From: Bacteroidota bacterium
GTDB taxonomy: Bacteria > Bacteroidota > Bacteroidia > Bacteroidales > ML635J-15
Direction: 5' to 3'
DNA: 64,000 nt
Assembly: GCA_029558535.1 (NCBI GenBank)
Contig: JAKQEK010000406.1
Span: 1 to 64,000 of the forward strand
Numbering within the stretch: the first letter of the stretch is position 1; the number at the start of each line of letters is the position of its first letter. The position numbers and the translations under genes are program-made. The notes beneath the pieces were generated by a model that did no database searches, had not been told where the DNA came from, and saw only the letters and a list, made by a program, of their open reading frames with translations. This document shows, piece by piece, positions 30,685 to 40,159 of the stretch.

Positions 30685-32946
30685 TCATTGTTTAATAAAT
30701 TTGGAGCTCAAACAATTCCGTTCACCTACAAACTTCACATAATATACTCCATCACTCCATTCCAGAGTATTTACATTAAAAGAATAAGAGCTCAATCCAT
30801 CACATTGCTTACAATACAATATTTGTCCTAAATAATTATAAATAAGGACTTTTTCAATTGCAAATTTAACATTAATATTACAAAACAATACATCTGAAAC
30901 CGGATTTGGATATAAACTAATCGGAGATATCTCATTTTCTAACATTAAGTTAGTCATGCTCGGTGTTGGAAATAATACCTTACATTCATTACTCCCGTCC
31001 GGAAATAGTCCAATTGTCCTGTTATTACTGCATGAGTAAATTCGGATAGAATCCAGAATTTTCTCTGTTTTATAACTCAGATAAAGATAATTATCGGAAA
31101 ATGGATATAAATTTTCAAAATCAGTAAAATAAAATTCTTCTGGGGAAAATAGAAAATATCCAAATTCACTAATAATTGTATCATGGATTTCAAAATTTAA
31201 TCCTTTATAGTAAAGCTTTGCAGAAACAATACTCAGCCTTTCATTTGTGTTGTTATACAACTCTATCCAGGTTAGGTCTGATGGTAGAATTTCGTATTCA
31301 TTTAATGCATTGTTTAATGAAACTTCATTAATCTTAATTTCACCAGGTTCGACTCTGACAGGAATCTCGAAAAAATTATAAGCCGCTCTGCATGGTAAAA
31401 AAGTTCCGGCAGAATCGTTCTCTGCCCAGAAATAATATTGTAACAATTTGCCCTGAGGTACAATTGAGGCCGAATAAACATTATCCCCCTCTGTCAAATC
31501 ATCCGTCTCACCATCATCATTCATAATAATATACACAAATTTCTCCTCCGAATTAAACCTATAATACATTCTAACATTAGCCGGAGAATTTAATTTTGTA
31601 TAAAAAGATATCTTTTCTCCACGAACTGCGATATCTACCGATGTATAATTCTCGACAAATTCGGGATTGCCTCTCATTCCGTAATAAGCATCCAAATAAT
31701 TATATCGTGCTTCCATCAAAGATTTAAGTCCGGGGTACTGTTCTGACGAACTTCCTGTGGTTGTATCAATATTTGCAACAAAATCTTCGTATAAATAAAA
31801 CTTATTTGTATCATTCACGACATAGGTATCAATAACACTATGTAAATGTGTCCCTAAATCATAATAATAGTTATTTGCAATATTTTCATCAATTATTGTT
31901 CTTATATGAGCTAAATACATTTTTTTATAAGTAGAATTCAGGAACAGATTTTTCATCAAAGGTCGTGGTGATATTGAAAATGTAAGATGTTGCAAAGGAT
32001 TAAGCGTTTCCAGTTTTGCAATAGTCAAACCGCTAAAATTTGTTGAGCCGTCCGAATGTCTAAAACTTCCAAAAGACATATTTAAATCCCATGGAATAGT
32101 ACTAAAAACGCCGTTATTTTCCTGATACAAATAATAATTTTGAGCATAGGCAATATAACTGTCAAGGTTAAGCAATGAATAATTTAAGGCATGCATCCAT
32201 AAAGCCCTGTCAATATTGAGTACATCATATAAATTTGCAGTATCAAGATTAAGCACATAAATCAAATTATACAACTCCTCCCAACCATGTTCAGACTCAA
32301 TACTGTAATAAGGCATGTATCCCGAAGAATCAGAGCCATGACTATGAGCAAGATTTGCATTCTGTCCATAAGGATATAAAAGCTTCTCGGGATTACCTTT
32401 AAAAAATGGGTTTTTGCTCCCTCCAAAATGTTTTTCAACGAAACAATCATCTACCGCTTCTACATTAGTGTACAAACCAATTAAAGTATCGTTAATGTAT
32501 AAATTTGCAAAATTTGCTCCTGATGCAGGCATATATTTTCTTGCTATATCATAAGAAACAACTTCCCGAACAAATGAAGGATCGTAAATAACATTACTTA
32601 GTTTTAGTTTTTTGTAACCCTGATGGTTTTGATTTTTATATGTATAATCCAGATTTATATTAAAAGGATTTTTCACTTCATTGGCATTCCAAGAACTAAA
32701 ACCTTTATAACGAATTCCACACTCTTTATATCTGTTGCCATCTATGATTACATCAGCTTTAATTCGCGAAAAATTATCTTCGGCCGAAAACAGTGAATCC
32801 AAAATACTTTTCCAATTATCGTCATAAAACTCAATCCGAATTTCTCTGACTTGTTCATAATTATAAAAATCTACCTGAGATTGCAGATTATTTAGAATCA
32901 CAAAATTTAACCCAAACAACAAAGTAATTATTTTAAGCTTACTCAC
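30685..32946 (-). CDS. CotH kinase-like T9SS protein of the VTC operon
   Basis: A 753-residue exported protein with a signal peptide (about 1-22, ending NLQSQ). The CotH-like region (about 25-390) has YKGFSSWNANEVKNPFNINL, KLKLSNVIYDPSFVREVVSYDIA, LLNLDSYIAYAQNYYLYQE and PWDLNMSFGSF. One diverged lamin-tail-like domain follows (about 535-645, INEVSLNNALNEYE, LTWIELYNN). A type A sorting domain (SLYPNPVSDVLFCNI to SSKFIKQ) ends the protein. CotH of Bacillus and its relatives are atypical secreted protein kinases, and a phosphotransfer role on the surface is inferred. It is about as long in the CotH part as the 901-residue paralogue but has lost one lamin-tail domain. Confidence 0.9.
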   Translation of the reverse strand: MSKLKIITLLFGLNFVILNNLQSQVDFYNYEQVREIRIEFYDDNWKSILDSLFSAEDNFSRIKADVIIDGNRYKECGIRYKGFSSWNANEVKNPFNINLDYTYKNQNHQGYKKLKLSNVIYDPSFVREVVSYDIARKYMPASGANFANLYINDTLIGLYTNVEAVDDCFVEKHFGGSKNPFFKGNPEKLLYPYGQNANLAHSHGSDSSGYMPYYSIESEHGWEELYNLIYVLNLDTANLYDVLNIDRALWMHALNYSLLNLDSYIAYAQNYYLYQENNGVFSTIPWDLNMSFGSFRHSDGSTNFSGLTIAKLETLNPLQHLTFSISPRPLMKNLFLNSTYKKMYLAHIRTIIDENIANNYYYDLGTHLHSVIDTYVVNDTNKFYLYEDFVANIDTTTGSSSEQYPGLKSLMEARYNYLDAYYGMRGNPEFVENYTSVDIAVRGEKISFYTKLNSPANVRMYYRFNSEEKFVYIIMNDDGETDDLTEGDNVYSASIVPQGKLLQYYFWAENDSAGTFLPCRAAYNFFEIPVRVEPGEIKINEVSLNNALNEYEILPSDLTWIELYNNTNERLSIVSAKLYYKGLNFEIHDTIISEFGYFLFSPEEFYFTDFENLYPFSDNYLYLSYKTEKILDSIRIYSCSNNRTIGLFPDGSNECKVLFPTPSMTNLMLENEISPISLYPNPVSDVLFCNINVKFAIEKVLIYNYLGQILYCKQCDGLSSYSFNVNTLEWSDGVYYVKFVGERNCLSSKFIKQ

Positions 32947-32982
32947 CTTATCAGAAAGATTTATACAAAACTGAGAATTGAA

Positions 32983-34194
32983 CTATTCTTTAATAATTTT
33001 TGAAGAAAAGACATTATCTTCAAATTTATAAGAAATTAAATAAATCCCTTTGGAAATATTATTAAAATTAATAGAGCTACCTTCAAAATCTGAATTTTGG
33101 TCAATAATTTTTCCTGAAATATCAGTTATGCAATACGAAATTGACCCATAACCATTTGATAAATATAAAACATCTTTAACCGGATTGGGATAAACAAATG
33201 CTTCAAATGACTCATTAAACATTATACCCGCGTCCGTATCCATTTTTGATACTCCGCCACCTGTTGTTATCCATGCAAAATTTTCACCGTCAAACACTAC
33301 CCTTTTAACCATAGCATTTACTAATCCATCACTAACAGTATAGTTTTCCCAAACAGATCCGTTGTACAAAGAAATACCTCCGTCCTGCAAATAATCAGCA
33401 TACTCACATACAATAACATTATCATTGTCGTCAATCGCAATATCCTGAACGTAATTATTAATTAGTCCATTGTTTAATGTATAAGTAACTGAAACACTAT
33501 AGCTATTGTCAAGCACAGTAATGCCGTAATATGACCCTACCCACAAATGCCCTTCGGAATCAGTTGCCAGAGCAGAAATATTATTATCCAGCAAACCGTT
33601 CTCGGTTGTGAGCGGAGTAAAGGTTGAACCATTATATACCATCAAGCCGGCACCAAAAGTTCCGATATACAAATTCTCGCCTGATACCGTTATGCAACTT
33701 ATAAAATCAGAAGACATACCATCCGAACTAGTATAGTTTTGAAAATCAGTACCATTAAACTTTGTCAGTCCGCTAAATGAAGCAAGCCAAACATTTCCGG
33801 AATTATCGCAAGCAATATCAAGAATAGAATTTTCGGGCAGACCATCAGCAGTTGTATAATTTGTAAATATTGACCCGTTATATTTACTTACGCCATTTTC
33901 TGTACCTATCCAAACATTTAAACTATTATCTATTGCAATACATTGGATATAATTATCAACTAAGCCATCATCAGTATCAAACGACTGCCAATTTTCGTCA
34001 TCATATTTTGACAAACCACTTTGAGTACCAAACCACTTAACATTATTTGCATCAATAGCAACTCCACCTGTAACAAAATCATCGACAAGTCCTTGTAAAG
34101 ATGTGAAATTTGTAAATCCGACCTGAGCACTTACCTTAACAAATAACATTGCAGGGATCATTACCAACAAAACTGCAAAAAGTATTTTTTTCAT
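32983..34194 (-). CDS. Two-component-regulator-type propeller protein with T9SS sorting domain
   Basis: A 403-residue exported protein. The signal peptide ends VKVSAQ (about 1-23). Seven or so repeats of the Reg_prop type follow (ITYDDENWQSFDTDDGL, AIDNSLNVWIGTENGVSKYNGSIFTNYTTADGL, CDNSGNVWLASFSGLTKFNG), forming a beta propeller like the extracellular sensor half of hybrid two-component systems, but without any kinase. Residues about 325-403 (AFVYPNPVKDVLYLSNG to SSKIIKE) are a type A sorting domain. It starts 3 bases after the stop of the arylsulfotransferase-like gene, implying cotranscription. Function unknown; ligand binding is plausible. Confidence 0.85.
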   Translation of the reverse strand: MKKILFAVLLVMIPAMLFVKVSAQVGFTNFTSLQGLVDDFVTGGVAIDANNVKWFGTQSGLSKYDDENWQSFDTDDGLVDNYIQCIAIDNSLNVWIGTENGVSKYNGSIFTNYTTADGLPENSILDIACDNSGNVWLASFSGLTKFNGTDFQNYTSSDGMSSDFISCITVSGENLYIGTFGAGLMVYNGSTFTPLTTENGLLDNNISALATDSEGHLWVGSYYGITVLDNSYSVSVTYTLNNGLINNYVQDIAIDDNDNVIVCEYADYLQDGGISLYNGSVWENYTVSDGLVNAMVKRVVFDGENFAWITTGGGVSKMDTDAGIMFNESFEAFVYPNPVKDVLYLSNGYGSISYCITDISGKIIDQNSDFEGSSINFNNISKGIYLISYKFEDNVFSSKIIKE

Positions 34195-34197
34195 AAT

Positions 34198-36126
34198 TTA
34201 TTTTATTAAAATCAATTTTTCTGTTTTAACAGTTGTATATGTCTTCAGAATAACATAGTATATCCCATCGGATAAGTTTGACAAATCAAATACCCCTGAA
34301 TTTTGTCCACTACAAATGGTATTTCCATGAGAAGAAATAATTTCATAGTTAAAATATCCATCGCCATTTATTTCGAATAATCCACTATTTGGATTTGGAT
34401 ATATGGTAATTTCTGACTTCAATTCTTTATCTATTCCGGTAATTTCCAAATAATATTCACCAGACATTGATGAACAACCATCCGAATTTGTCACTTCGAC
34501 CTGATAAGTCCCAGTTTCTTCAGCAGTATATGATTGTGAATTTGCGCCATTTATTGCCGATCCATTAAGATACCATTGATAATATGTTGCTGTAGTAGAG
34601 GTCAATAAGTTGCCATTTTCAGATATCACAGGAATATCAGGAGTAGAATAAACATCAATAGTAATGGAGACCTCATCCGTACAACCCGACTGATCGTTTG
34701 TTACAATAACATTAAATGTCGTTGCTTGTACTGGATTTACAACAGGATTTGCCTCATCTGAACTAAAACCTTCAGGTACCGAAGTCCATGCATACGAAAA
34801 TGTCGGACTACTTTCAGTAATTGCTGTTGCAGAAGTAGCCAGGGTTAAGTTTTCTCCCGGGCATACTATCAATTCTGTCGCTGATAATTCAGCATTAACC
34901 GGACGTATGAAACATTTTTCGTATCTATGAGCCTGTGAAACCTGTCCGCTTATGTTTTTTGACCAGATAGTTGTTCCTGCATCGTTGACTTCGTATATAT
35001 AAGTTAAAGTATTACTCGGCACACAAAGTAACATATTTCCGTTTGGAAACTGTTCCGAGTTTCCTTGTCCCTGAGAATTATAACTAGTATTAAATCTGTC
35101 GGTATAAGTTGTAGGTTGAAAAGCTTGTCCTAATGTAATATCATAAGTATATCCGTTAAGAGGAGCATCAACAAATTCTATTGCTGCCTTGCCTCCAGTT
35201 CCACCGCCATTATTTATAGCAGAAAGAAATCCAGGATATTCGGGATGATCTGATGAAATCCAATGTGCGTCATGAACAACATTAAAAATAGTAGAACCTG
35301 TAGCACTATAAGATGCAGGATTACCCCATCTGTAGAGGAAATCGCCACCTTTTCCCGAATTTCCACCGCTATGACTTGCAGCTTCGACAGAAGATGTCGA
35401 ATGATCAATTACATAAATTTCGTTAAGGTTATGAGAGCTAAAAGTAATCTGATCAAGCTCCTCATTATAGTCAATCCCGTTCATGTGCAACCAGTCTAAT
35501 GTCCCTGTTCCGCTGGAAACACCATAATTAATATTCATCAACTGCGGATTTTGTACAATTGAGGTAACGTATCCGGGTTTTGTAGAGCTCGTATTCTGAC
35601 ACAAGTGATCCCAAAGATGCCATTCCCATACAATTTCACCGGTTGTTGCTCCTGTTGGTTTAACTTCAATGATTTTCTCAGAATTGATTGCTCGACTAGT
35701 TGAACATCCTGCAGCAACGGTCTCGGTGGACGATTTATACTCATAGCAAATCATTAAAACATTGCCATTTGGCATTGGACAAATATCATGATGCAAACAA
35801 TAAGTTGTGCTATTATATGTAAAATCCCATACTACAGTCCCATCCCAAGTAACTTTTTGAACACCTCCCGTAACGCCGCCGCCGCCACCAAATGTTCCAC
35901 TATTCTGAACCGTTCTTACTAATGTATCTCCAGCAATCATATAACTAGAATATCCCGTTTTTCGATTGGTTGCCGAAGTCCATGTTTTGTAATTTGCACC
36001 TGTTAAGTCTAAAAGATAGGTTTTCGTATCGCCTGTTTTCGAATACAATGTATATTCTCCCCAAGATTGAGAAAAGGCTATAAATACTGAAAACAAAAAA
36101 ACTACTACTGAAATAATTCTTTTCAT
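34198..36126 (-). CDS. Arylsulfotransferase (ASST)-like secreted protein with T9SS sorting domain
   Basis: A 642-residue exported protein. The start is taken at ATG 36126 because it begins the signal peptide (MKRIISVVVFLFSVFIAFSQ); the longer open frame adds only eleven residues. The ASST-like region (about 20-400) contains TYCLHHDICPMPNGNVLMI, EIVWEWHLWDHL, DWLHMNGIDYNEELDQITFSSHNLNEIYVIDHST and VHDAHWISSDHP, with several His in the positions expected for the family. Two immunoglobulin-like segments (about 410-555) precede a type A sorting domain (ITIYPNPNSGLFEING). ASST enzymes transfer sulfuryl groups between phenols; the substrate here is unknown and activity is not assured. Confidence 0.85.
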   Translation of the reverse strand: MKRIISVVVFLFSVFIAFSQSWGEYTLYSKTGDTKTYLLDLTGANYKTWTSATNRKTGYSSYMIAGDTLVRTVQNSGTFGGGGGVTGGVQKVTWDGTVVWDFTYNSTTYCLHHDICPMPNGNVLMICYEYKSSTETVAAGCSTSRAINSEKIIEVKPTGATTGEIVWEWHLWDHLCQNTSSTKPGYVTSIVQNPQLMNINYGVSSGTGTLDWLHMNGIDYNEELDQITFSSHNLNEIYVIDHSTSSVEAASHSGGNSGKGGDFLYRWGNPASYSATGSTIFNVVHDAHWISSDHPEYPGFLSAINNGGGTGGKAAIEFVDAPLNGYTYDITLGQAFQPTTYTDRFNTSYNSQGQGNSEQFPNGNMLLCVPSNTLTYIYEVNDAGTTIWSKNISGQVSQAHRYEKCFIRPVNAELSATELIVCPGENLTLATSATAITESSPTFSYAWTSVPEGFSSDEANPVVNPVQATTFNVIVTNDQSGCTDEVSITIDVYSTPDIPVISENGNLLTSTTATYYQWYLNGSAINGANSQSYTAEETGTYQVEVTNSDGCSSMSGEYYLEITGIDKELKSEITIYPNPNSGLFEINGDGYFNYEIISSHGNTICSGQNSGVFDLSNLSDGIYYVILKTYTTVKTEKLILIK

Positions 36127-36169
36127 AAGTTTAATTTTAATAATAAAAACTAATACCAACTAACAGTGC

Positions 36170-36199
36170 CAAATTTACAGAGTGTTGCACATCAATCAA
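36170..36199 (-). promoter_or_regulatory. Promoter of the ASST-CotH-VTC operon
   Basis: Read on the minus strand, TTG (36197-36199), a 19-base spacer and TAAATTTG (36170-36177) match the Bacteroidota housekeeping promoter exactly. The -7 box is 43 bases before the ATG at 36126. No comparable element occurs within the tightly spaced genes downstream to 27589. Confidence 0.7.
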
Positions 36200-36448
36200 A
36201 ACATAATATATAGATAGGTAGTTTTAGTCTATGGTTTCAAAATTTTTACCCACGAATTGAGTATTCTTTAACTACAAAAACGCGACTAAATAATCATTAT
36301 TTCTAAGACTTTAAATAATTAATAGCAAATTTTTTACCCAATCTATACTCCAACTTCAATAAATCCATTATCACATTCATCAATTTCACCAAATTATTCA
36401 CTGTTTGCAATATTTTTAGCTATTTTTTAAAATAATTTACATATTAAC

Positions 36449-36478
36449 TTGTCGAATAAAAATTATGTTATATATTTG
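36449..36478 (+). promoter_or_regulatory. Promoter of rpsT
   Basis: TTG (36449-36451), a 19-base spacer and TATATTTG (36471-36478) match TTG-N19-TAnnTTTG exactly. The predicted start of transcription leaves a leader of about 45 bases before the rpsT ATG at 36533. Confidence 0.8.
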
Positions 36479-36532
36479 CAGTCCGATTTTAAAAAGATTT
36501 TTAGTTAATTTTTATAAGAAAGTAAACAAATT

Positions 36533-36787
36533 ATGGCACATCATCAGTCAGCAAAAAAAAGGATCAGACAAACTGAGACAAAAAGATTACATAACAAATA
36601 TTATGCACGTACAACTCGTAATGCAGTACGCGACTTAAGGAATACAACAAGCAAAGCAGAAGCAGAAGAAATGCTTAAAAAAGTAGCTGCAATGCTGGAC
36701 AAATTGGCAAAGAAAAACATTATTCACGATAATAAAGCTGCCAATTTAAAGTCTTCATTGACAAAGCACGTCAACCAGTTAGCTTAA
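36533..36787 (+). CDS. rpsT: 30S ribosomal protein S20
   Basis: An 84-residue basic protein that binds the 5' domain of 16S rRNA. The sequence [18 protein letters not shown], the central [10 protein letters not shown] and [24 protein letters not shown] are typical for S20, and length is normal. It has its own promoter at 36449-36478 and a terminator at 36807-36837, so it is a single-gene unit. Confidence 0.97.
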   Translation: MAHHQSAKKRIRQTETKRLHNKYYARTTRNAVRDLRNTTSKAEAEEMLKKVAAMLDKLAKKNIIHDNKAANLKSSLTKHVNQLA

Positions 36788-36806
36788 TAACATTATACAT
36801 ATAATG

Positions 36807-36837
36807 AACTGTTTCGTTATGGCGGAACAGTTTTTTT
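36807..36837 (+). terminator. Terminator after rpsT
   Basis: A 10-bp stem, AACTGTTTCG (36807-36816) with CGGAACAGTT (36823-36832, one G-T pair), has a 6-base loop, and the T-run overlaps its 3' end (T to 36837). Confidence 0.85.
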
Positions 36838-36898
36838 ATTTAGTATAAGCAAAGATTTACTTAAAGTTTTGTAATTTTACGACTGAATGAAAATCTAA

Positions 36899-37588
36899 AT
36901 GGAAGAGAAGAAATCAATAAAAAACTGGTCCGAGGGAGATCAACCCAGAGAAAAACTTTTAAAAAAAGGAAATGACGCTTTAAGTGATGCTGAACTTATT
37001 GCAATTTTAATAGGTTCGGGGTCTCTTGAAAAATCTGCCGTCGAATTAGCACGTGAAATACTTGATTCGTGTAATAATAATTTAAATTCATTAGGGAAAA
37101 AGACTATTACTGAACTTATAAAACATAAAGGTATAGGCGAGGCAAAAGCTATTTCAATAGTTGCAGCAATGGAACTTGGCAAAAGACGAAAACTTGAAAA
37201 AGCCAAGGAACAGAAAAAAATCACATCAAGCCAGATTGCGTTCGAATATTTCCAGCCATTAATGGAAGATCTGACTCATGAAGAATTTCACGTGATGTTT
37301 CTTAATCGTGCCAACATTATTATTGATAGTATCAAACTAAGTACCGGGGGAACTACCGGCACAGTTATGGACGTAAAGTTAATAATAAAACAAGCTCTCG
37401 ATCGTCTGGCACAAGGAATAATAATTGCCCATAATCACCCGTCCGGGAATAAACAACCAAGCAAAGCCGATTATGATATAACAAACAAAATCAAAGAAGC
37501 ATCCTCAATAATGGATATCTCTCTGCTTGATCATATAATTATTGCAGGAAGAGATTATTACAGCTTTGCAGATAATGGTCAGATCTAA
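36899..37588 (+). CDS. radC: RadC family JAB-domain protein
   Basis: A 229-residue protein. A helix-hairpin-helix-like N-terminal region (WSEGDQPREKLLKKGNDALSDAELIAILIGSG, LIKHKGIGEAKA) precedes a JAMM metalloprotease-like domain with E128-E129, the zinc motif HNHPSG (178-183) and D191. Despite its name RadC has no proven role in DNA repair; the JAB fold suggests a peptidase or nuclease-like activity. The full motif set is present. It is convergent with the alkyladenine glycosylase gene, whose stop overlaps its own by 4 bases. Confidence 0.93.
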   Translation: MEEKKSIKNWSEGDQPREKLLKKGNDALSDAELIAILIGSGSLEKSAVELAREILDSCNNNLNSLGKKTITELIKHKGIGEAKAISIVAAMELGKRRKLEKAKEQKKITSSQIAFEYFQPLMEDLTHEEFHVMFLNRANIIIDSIKLSTGGTTGTVMDVKLIIKQALDRLAQGIIIAHNHPSGNKQPSKADYDITNKIKEASSIMDISLLDHIIIAGRDYYSFADNGQI

Positions 37589-38097
37589 TTTCGTTTATCA
37601 ATAAACCTCCATGGTTTTAAAGCCCATTCTTCTCCGGCATAATCAATTCCTATTCGAGGAGCAACTGCTAATTGTGGGCAATATCCGTCGTCTTCAATCC
37701 ACATTTGAGAACAAATAGAAATATTTAAGGTATTTATATCTTTTGTGATTTTCAGAGCTTTAGTTAATTTGCCAGGACCATCATATTCTCCTGCACCTCT
37801 TATCAAAACAGCTTGTGGAACATTTTCCTTTTCTGTAACGATATTTAGCATCCAATACATACCATAAATCAAATAAATATAAATACATCCCGGCCCCTTA
37901 TACATAACTTCTGTTCGTGCTGTTCTGCCCTTGCTGGCATGACAGGCTTTATCTTCCTCGCCTCTGTATGCTTCTGTTTCGGTTATTCGCAATTTGATAA
38001 CTTTGCCATCATCGAATTTTCTCACTAATAGTTTACCAACTAATTCGGGGGCAACGTCTAAAACATCTCTATCAAAAAAATCGGAAAGGAGTTTCAT
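37585..38097 (-). CDS. 3-methyladenine DNA glycosylase (AAG/MPG family)
   Basis: A 170-residue base-excision enzyme that removes alkylated purines, related to human AAG and Bacillus YxlJ. Motifs are the N-terminal DVLDVAPELVGKLLVRK, the catalytic-region ITETEAYRGEEDKACHASKGRTART, MYKGPGCIYIYLIYGMYWMLNIV, AVLIRGAGEYDGPGKLTKAL and the C-terminal APRIGIDYAGEEWALKPWRF. It is slightly shorter than the usual 190-200 residues but every core motif is present. It follows guaD by 10 bases and ends the minus-strand gene group. Confidence 0.93.
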   Translation of the reverse strand: MKLLSDFFDRDVLDVAPELVGKLLVRKFDDGKVIKLRITETEAYRGEEDKACHASKGRTARTEVMYKGPGCIYIYLIYGMYWMLNIVTEKENVPQAVLIRGAGEYDGPGKLTKALKITKDINTLNISICSQMWIEDDGYCPQLAVAPRIGIDYAGEEWALKPWRFIDKRN

Positions 38098-38107
38098 TAA
38101 AAAAACA

Positions 38108-38572
38108 TCAATATTCAGTTTTATTTTCAGAATTCATCCACTTTAGAAAAGCTTCCTGAGCTTCTTCTCTCATCATAGTTTCGGTTTTAAGATTCCTCTC
38201 CTGATAAGGTTTTTCCAACTCATCATAAATAAAGTTATCGCTAAAGCCTATTGCGTCAGCATCTTTTTTTGTGTTTGCAAAATACAATTTGTCTATTCTT
38301 GCCCAATATATTGCGCCTAAGCACATAGGACAAGGTTCACAAGACGAATAAATCTCACAGCCGCTAAGATCAAATGTCCCTAATTTCTTTGATGCCGCCC
38401 TTATTGTATTTATTTCAGCATGAGCTGTAGGATCGTTATCATTAGTAACGCTATTCCCTGAAGCTGCTATGACTTTATTGCCTTTAACTATCACTGCACC
38501 AAATGGTCCTCCGCCTTTGTCAATATTTTCTATTGACAAATTAATTGCCATCTGCATAAATTCATTTTTCAT
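38108..38572 (-). CDS. guaD: Guanine deaminase (cytidine-deaminase fold)
   Basis: A 154-residue zinc deaminase converting guanine to xanthine. The zinc and catalytic residues are H51-A-E53 and the Cys pair in SSCEPCPMC (C81, C84). The sequences GGPFGAVIVK, NSVTNDNDPTAHAE, CLGAIYWARIDKLYFA, GFSDNFIYDE and the C-terminal NKTEY match Bacillus subtilis GuaD closely, where the C-terminal segment covers the neighbouring active site. That favours guanine over tRNA adenosine (TadA) or cytidine. It lies between the O-antigen ligase-like gene and the alkyladenine glycosylase gene. Confidence 0.9.
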   Translation of the reverse strand: MKNEFMQMAINLSIENIDKGGGPFGAVIVKGNKVIAASGNSVTNDNDPTAHAEINTIRAASKKLGTFDLSGCEIYSSCEPCPMCLGAIYWARIDKLYFANTKKDADAIGFSDNFIYDELEKPYQERNLKTETMMREEAQEAFLKWMNSENKTEY

Positions 38573-38590
38573 AATAAATTCTATATTTTT

Positions 38591-40141
38591 TTATTTTTCA
38601 CCCCACAAAAATAGTGAATAAAAATATGCAATAAAAACTACTCCTGTTGTAGTTTCCATTGTATCATCCGTAAACATTGACAACATTGCAATTAAAAAGA
38701 ATACAAAAAAATAGAAATTTTTACTTTTCCATTCAATAATTGCCGGATAAAACCATGCGAATAAACATAAAAGAGCTCCAAAAATTCCAAAACTAATATA
38801 GAATGTAAGGTATTGATTATGAGCACGATGTCTGTATTGAGGATCTATTTGTGAATCTCTTTCAATGTATAAAGACTTGTATTCATCATCTAAATCACCG
38901 GTTCCGGTTCCAAACAAAAAATTTCTGTAGGCAAGTATAGAACCGTATTTAAGATACTCTATTCTTTGAGTTATTGAATGTCCGCTTGGATTTCCTCCTT
39001 TTGAATACACATCAATTTGCCAAATAATATTATAAATACGCTGGTTTAGACTTTTGTGCTTTGCAAAGCGATAATTTGTTTTACCTTTTTCAATCAGTTT
39101 TATATCTTCTTCCGATAAGGCTGCTACTCCTTCGGCATCTTTTCGCAAGCCTTTAGATGTAAGATATCTTATAAGTGTATGTTTCAATATCTGCCCTTTT
39201 TCATCATTGCCTGAAAGACTCAACTTACTTCTTGTGCTCCATGCCGAATTAAGTTCTTTTTCACAAATATCGACATAAACAAGATTACCGTTTTCAAGAA
39301 TACCAGACTCTCTATCATGATAATATGGATTACCATTTTCAGTAAATAATGGATAATCTGTCTTTTTTACTGTAGGGGTATAAAATCTTTTTATCTGTAT
39401 TCCGAGATACCCAACTATTGAAATTGGTACCAGAAACAAAATGGTAATCATAACAAGTCTTTTTATCCTATTTCTTTCTTTGAAAGAACGAATGCCAAAA
39501 ACTATTAATCCTACTACTGTAAGAGCCGTCAAGCCTGTAAAACCTTGCACCATTATTAAAAAAGCAACAAACCAACCTACAACAATAACAGCTAAAACTT
39601 TCAGGTAAGTATTCTGTATAACGCCTTCATATACAAAATAAAAAAATAAAATAATTGACAAACAAATCATAAGTGAAAGTCTAATATGACTTACAAATAA
39701 GGAGAGGTTTCTAACATTTTCAGTATCTGTCTTAAAAATAATTCCGAATTTTGATAATAAACCTGATAAAGAGCTTAACAAAACACCTCCGATAAAAATA
39801 AAGCAAATGACATTTATCCTTTTTCTTGATAATGCGTCAGATGTACCAATAACAATCGGCAATGCCAACAATGGCAATTTAACCCTAATATCTCTAAAAG
39901 CAAATTCAAGGTTTTCTGAATTGATTAGCCATATAAGGTGAGTCAAAAATATTAATAGAAATATTAAAATAGTTTTATCATTAAATAACCGACTGAGTTT
40001 CCTTTTGAAATTTAATTCCACTAGGAAATTTGCTATTGTAAGCAAAATTGCCGCATTAGTAATATATTCAGAAAGGGGAAGGAAAAATGCAATAATACAC
40101 AGTCCGACCAAATAAATATATTTGTGAATCTTCTCTCTCAC
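38591..40141 (-). CDS. O-antigen ligase family membrane protein
   Basis: A 516-residue polytopic inner-membrane protein with about eleven to twelve hydrophobic segments, the last at about 435-515. The large periplasmic loop (about 275-420) contains RIEYLKYGSILAYRNFLFGTGTGDLDDEY and HRAHNQYLTFYISFGIFGALL, typical of the Wzy_C/O-antigen ligase superfamily (RxxxW...HNxyL pattern). Such enzymes transfer or polymerise lipid-linked glycans at the periplasmic face. No glycosyltransferases are nearby, so the substrate cannot be given. It follows the DUF5723 gene by 18 bases. Confidence 0.85.
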   Translation of the reverse strand: MREKIHKYIYLVGLCIIAFFLPLSEYITNAAILLTIANFLVELNFKRKLSRLFNDKTILIFLLIFLTHLIWLINSENLEFAFRDIRVKLPLLALPIVIGTSDALSRKRINVICFIFIGGVLLSSLSGLLSKFGIIFKTDTENVRNLSLFVSHIRLSLMICLSIILFFYFVYEGVIQNTYLKVLAVIVVGWFVAFLIMVQGFTGLTALTVVGLIVFGIRSFKERNRIKRLVMITILFLVPISIVGYLGIQIKRFYTPTVKKTDYPLFTENGNPYYHDRESGILENGNLVYVDICEKELNSAWSTRSKLSLSGNDEKGQILKHTLIRYLTSKGLRKDAEGVAALSEEDIKLIEKGKTNYRFAKHKSLNQRIYNIIWQIDVYSKGGNPSGHSITQRIEYLKYGSILAYRNFLFGTGTGDLDDEYKSLYIERDSQIDPQYRHRAHNQYLTFYISFGIFGALLCLFAWFYPAIIEWKSKNFYFFVFFLIAMLSMFTDDTMETTTGVVFIAYFYSLFLWGEK

Positions 40142-40159
40142 AAATTTCGGAGATATTAA

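Noticed and set aside
36899-38097. Overlapping radC and glycosylase genes as a shared regulatory unit
   Set aside because: They converge and merely share four bases at the stops, which is common and does not imply regulation.
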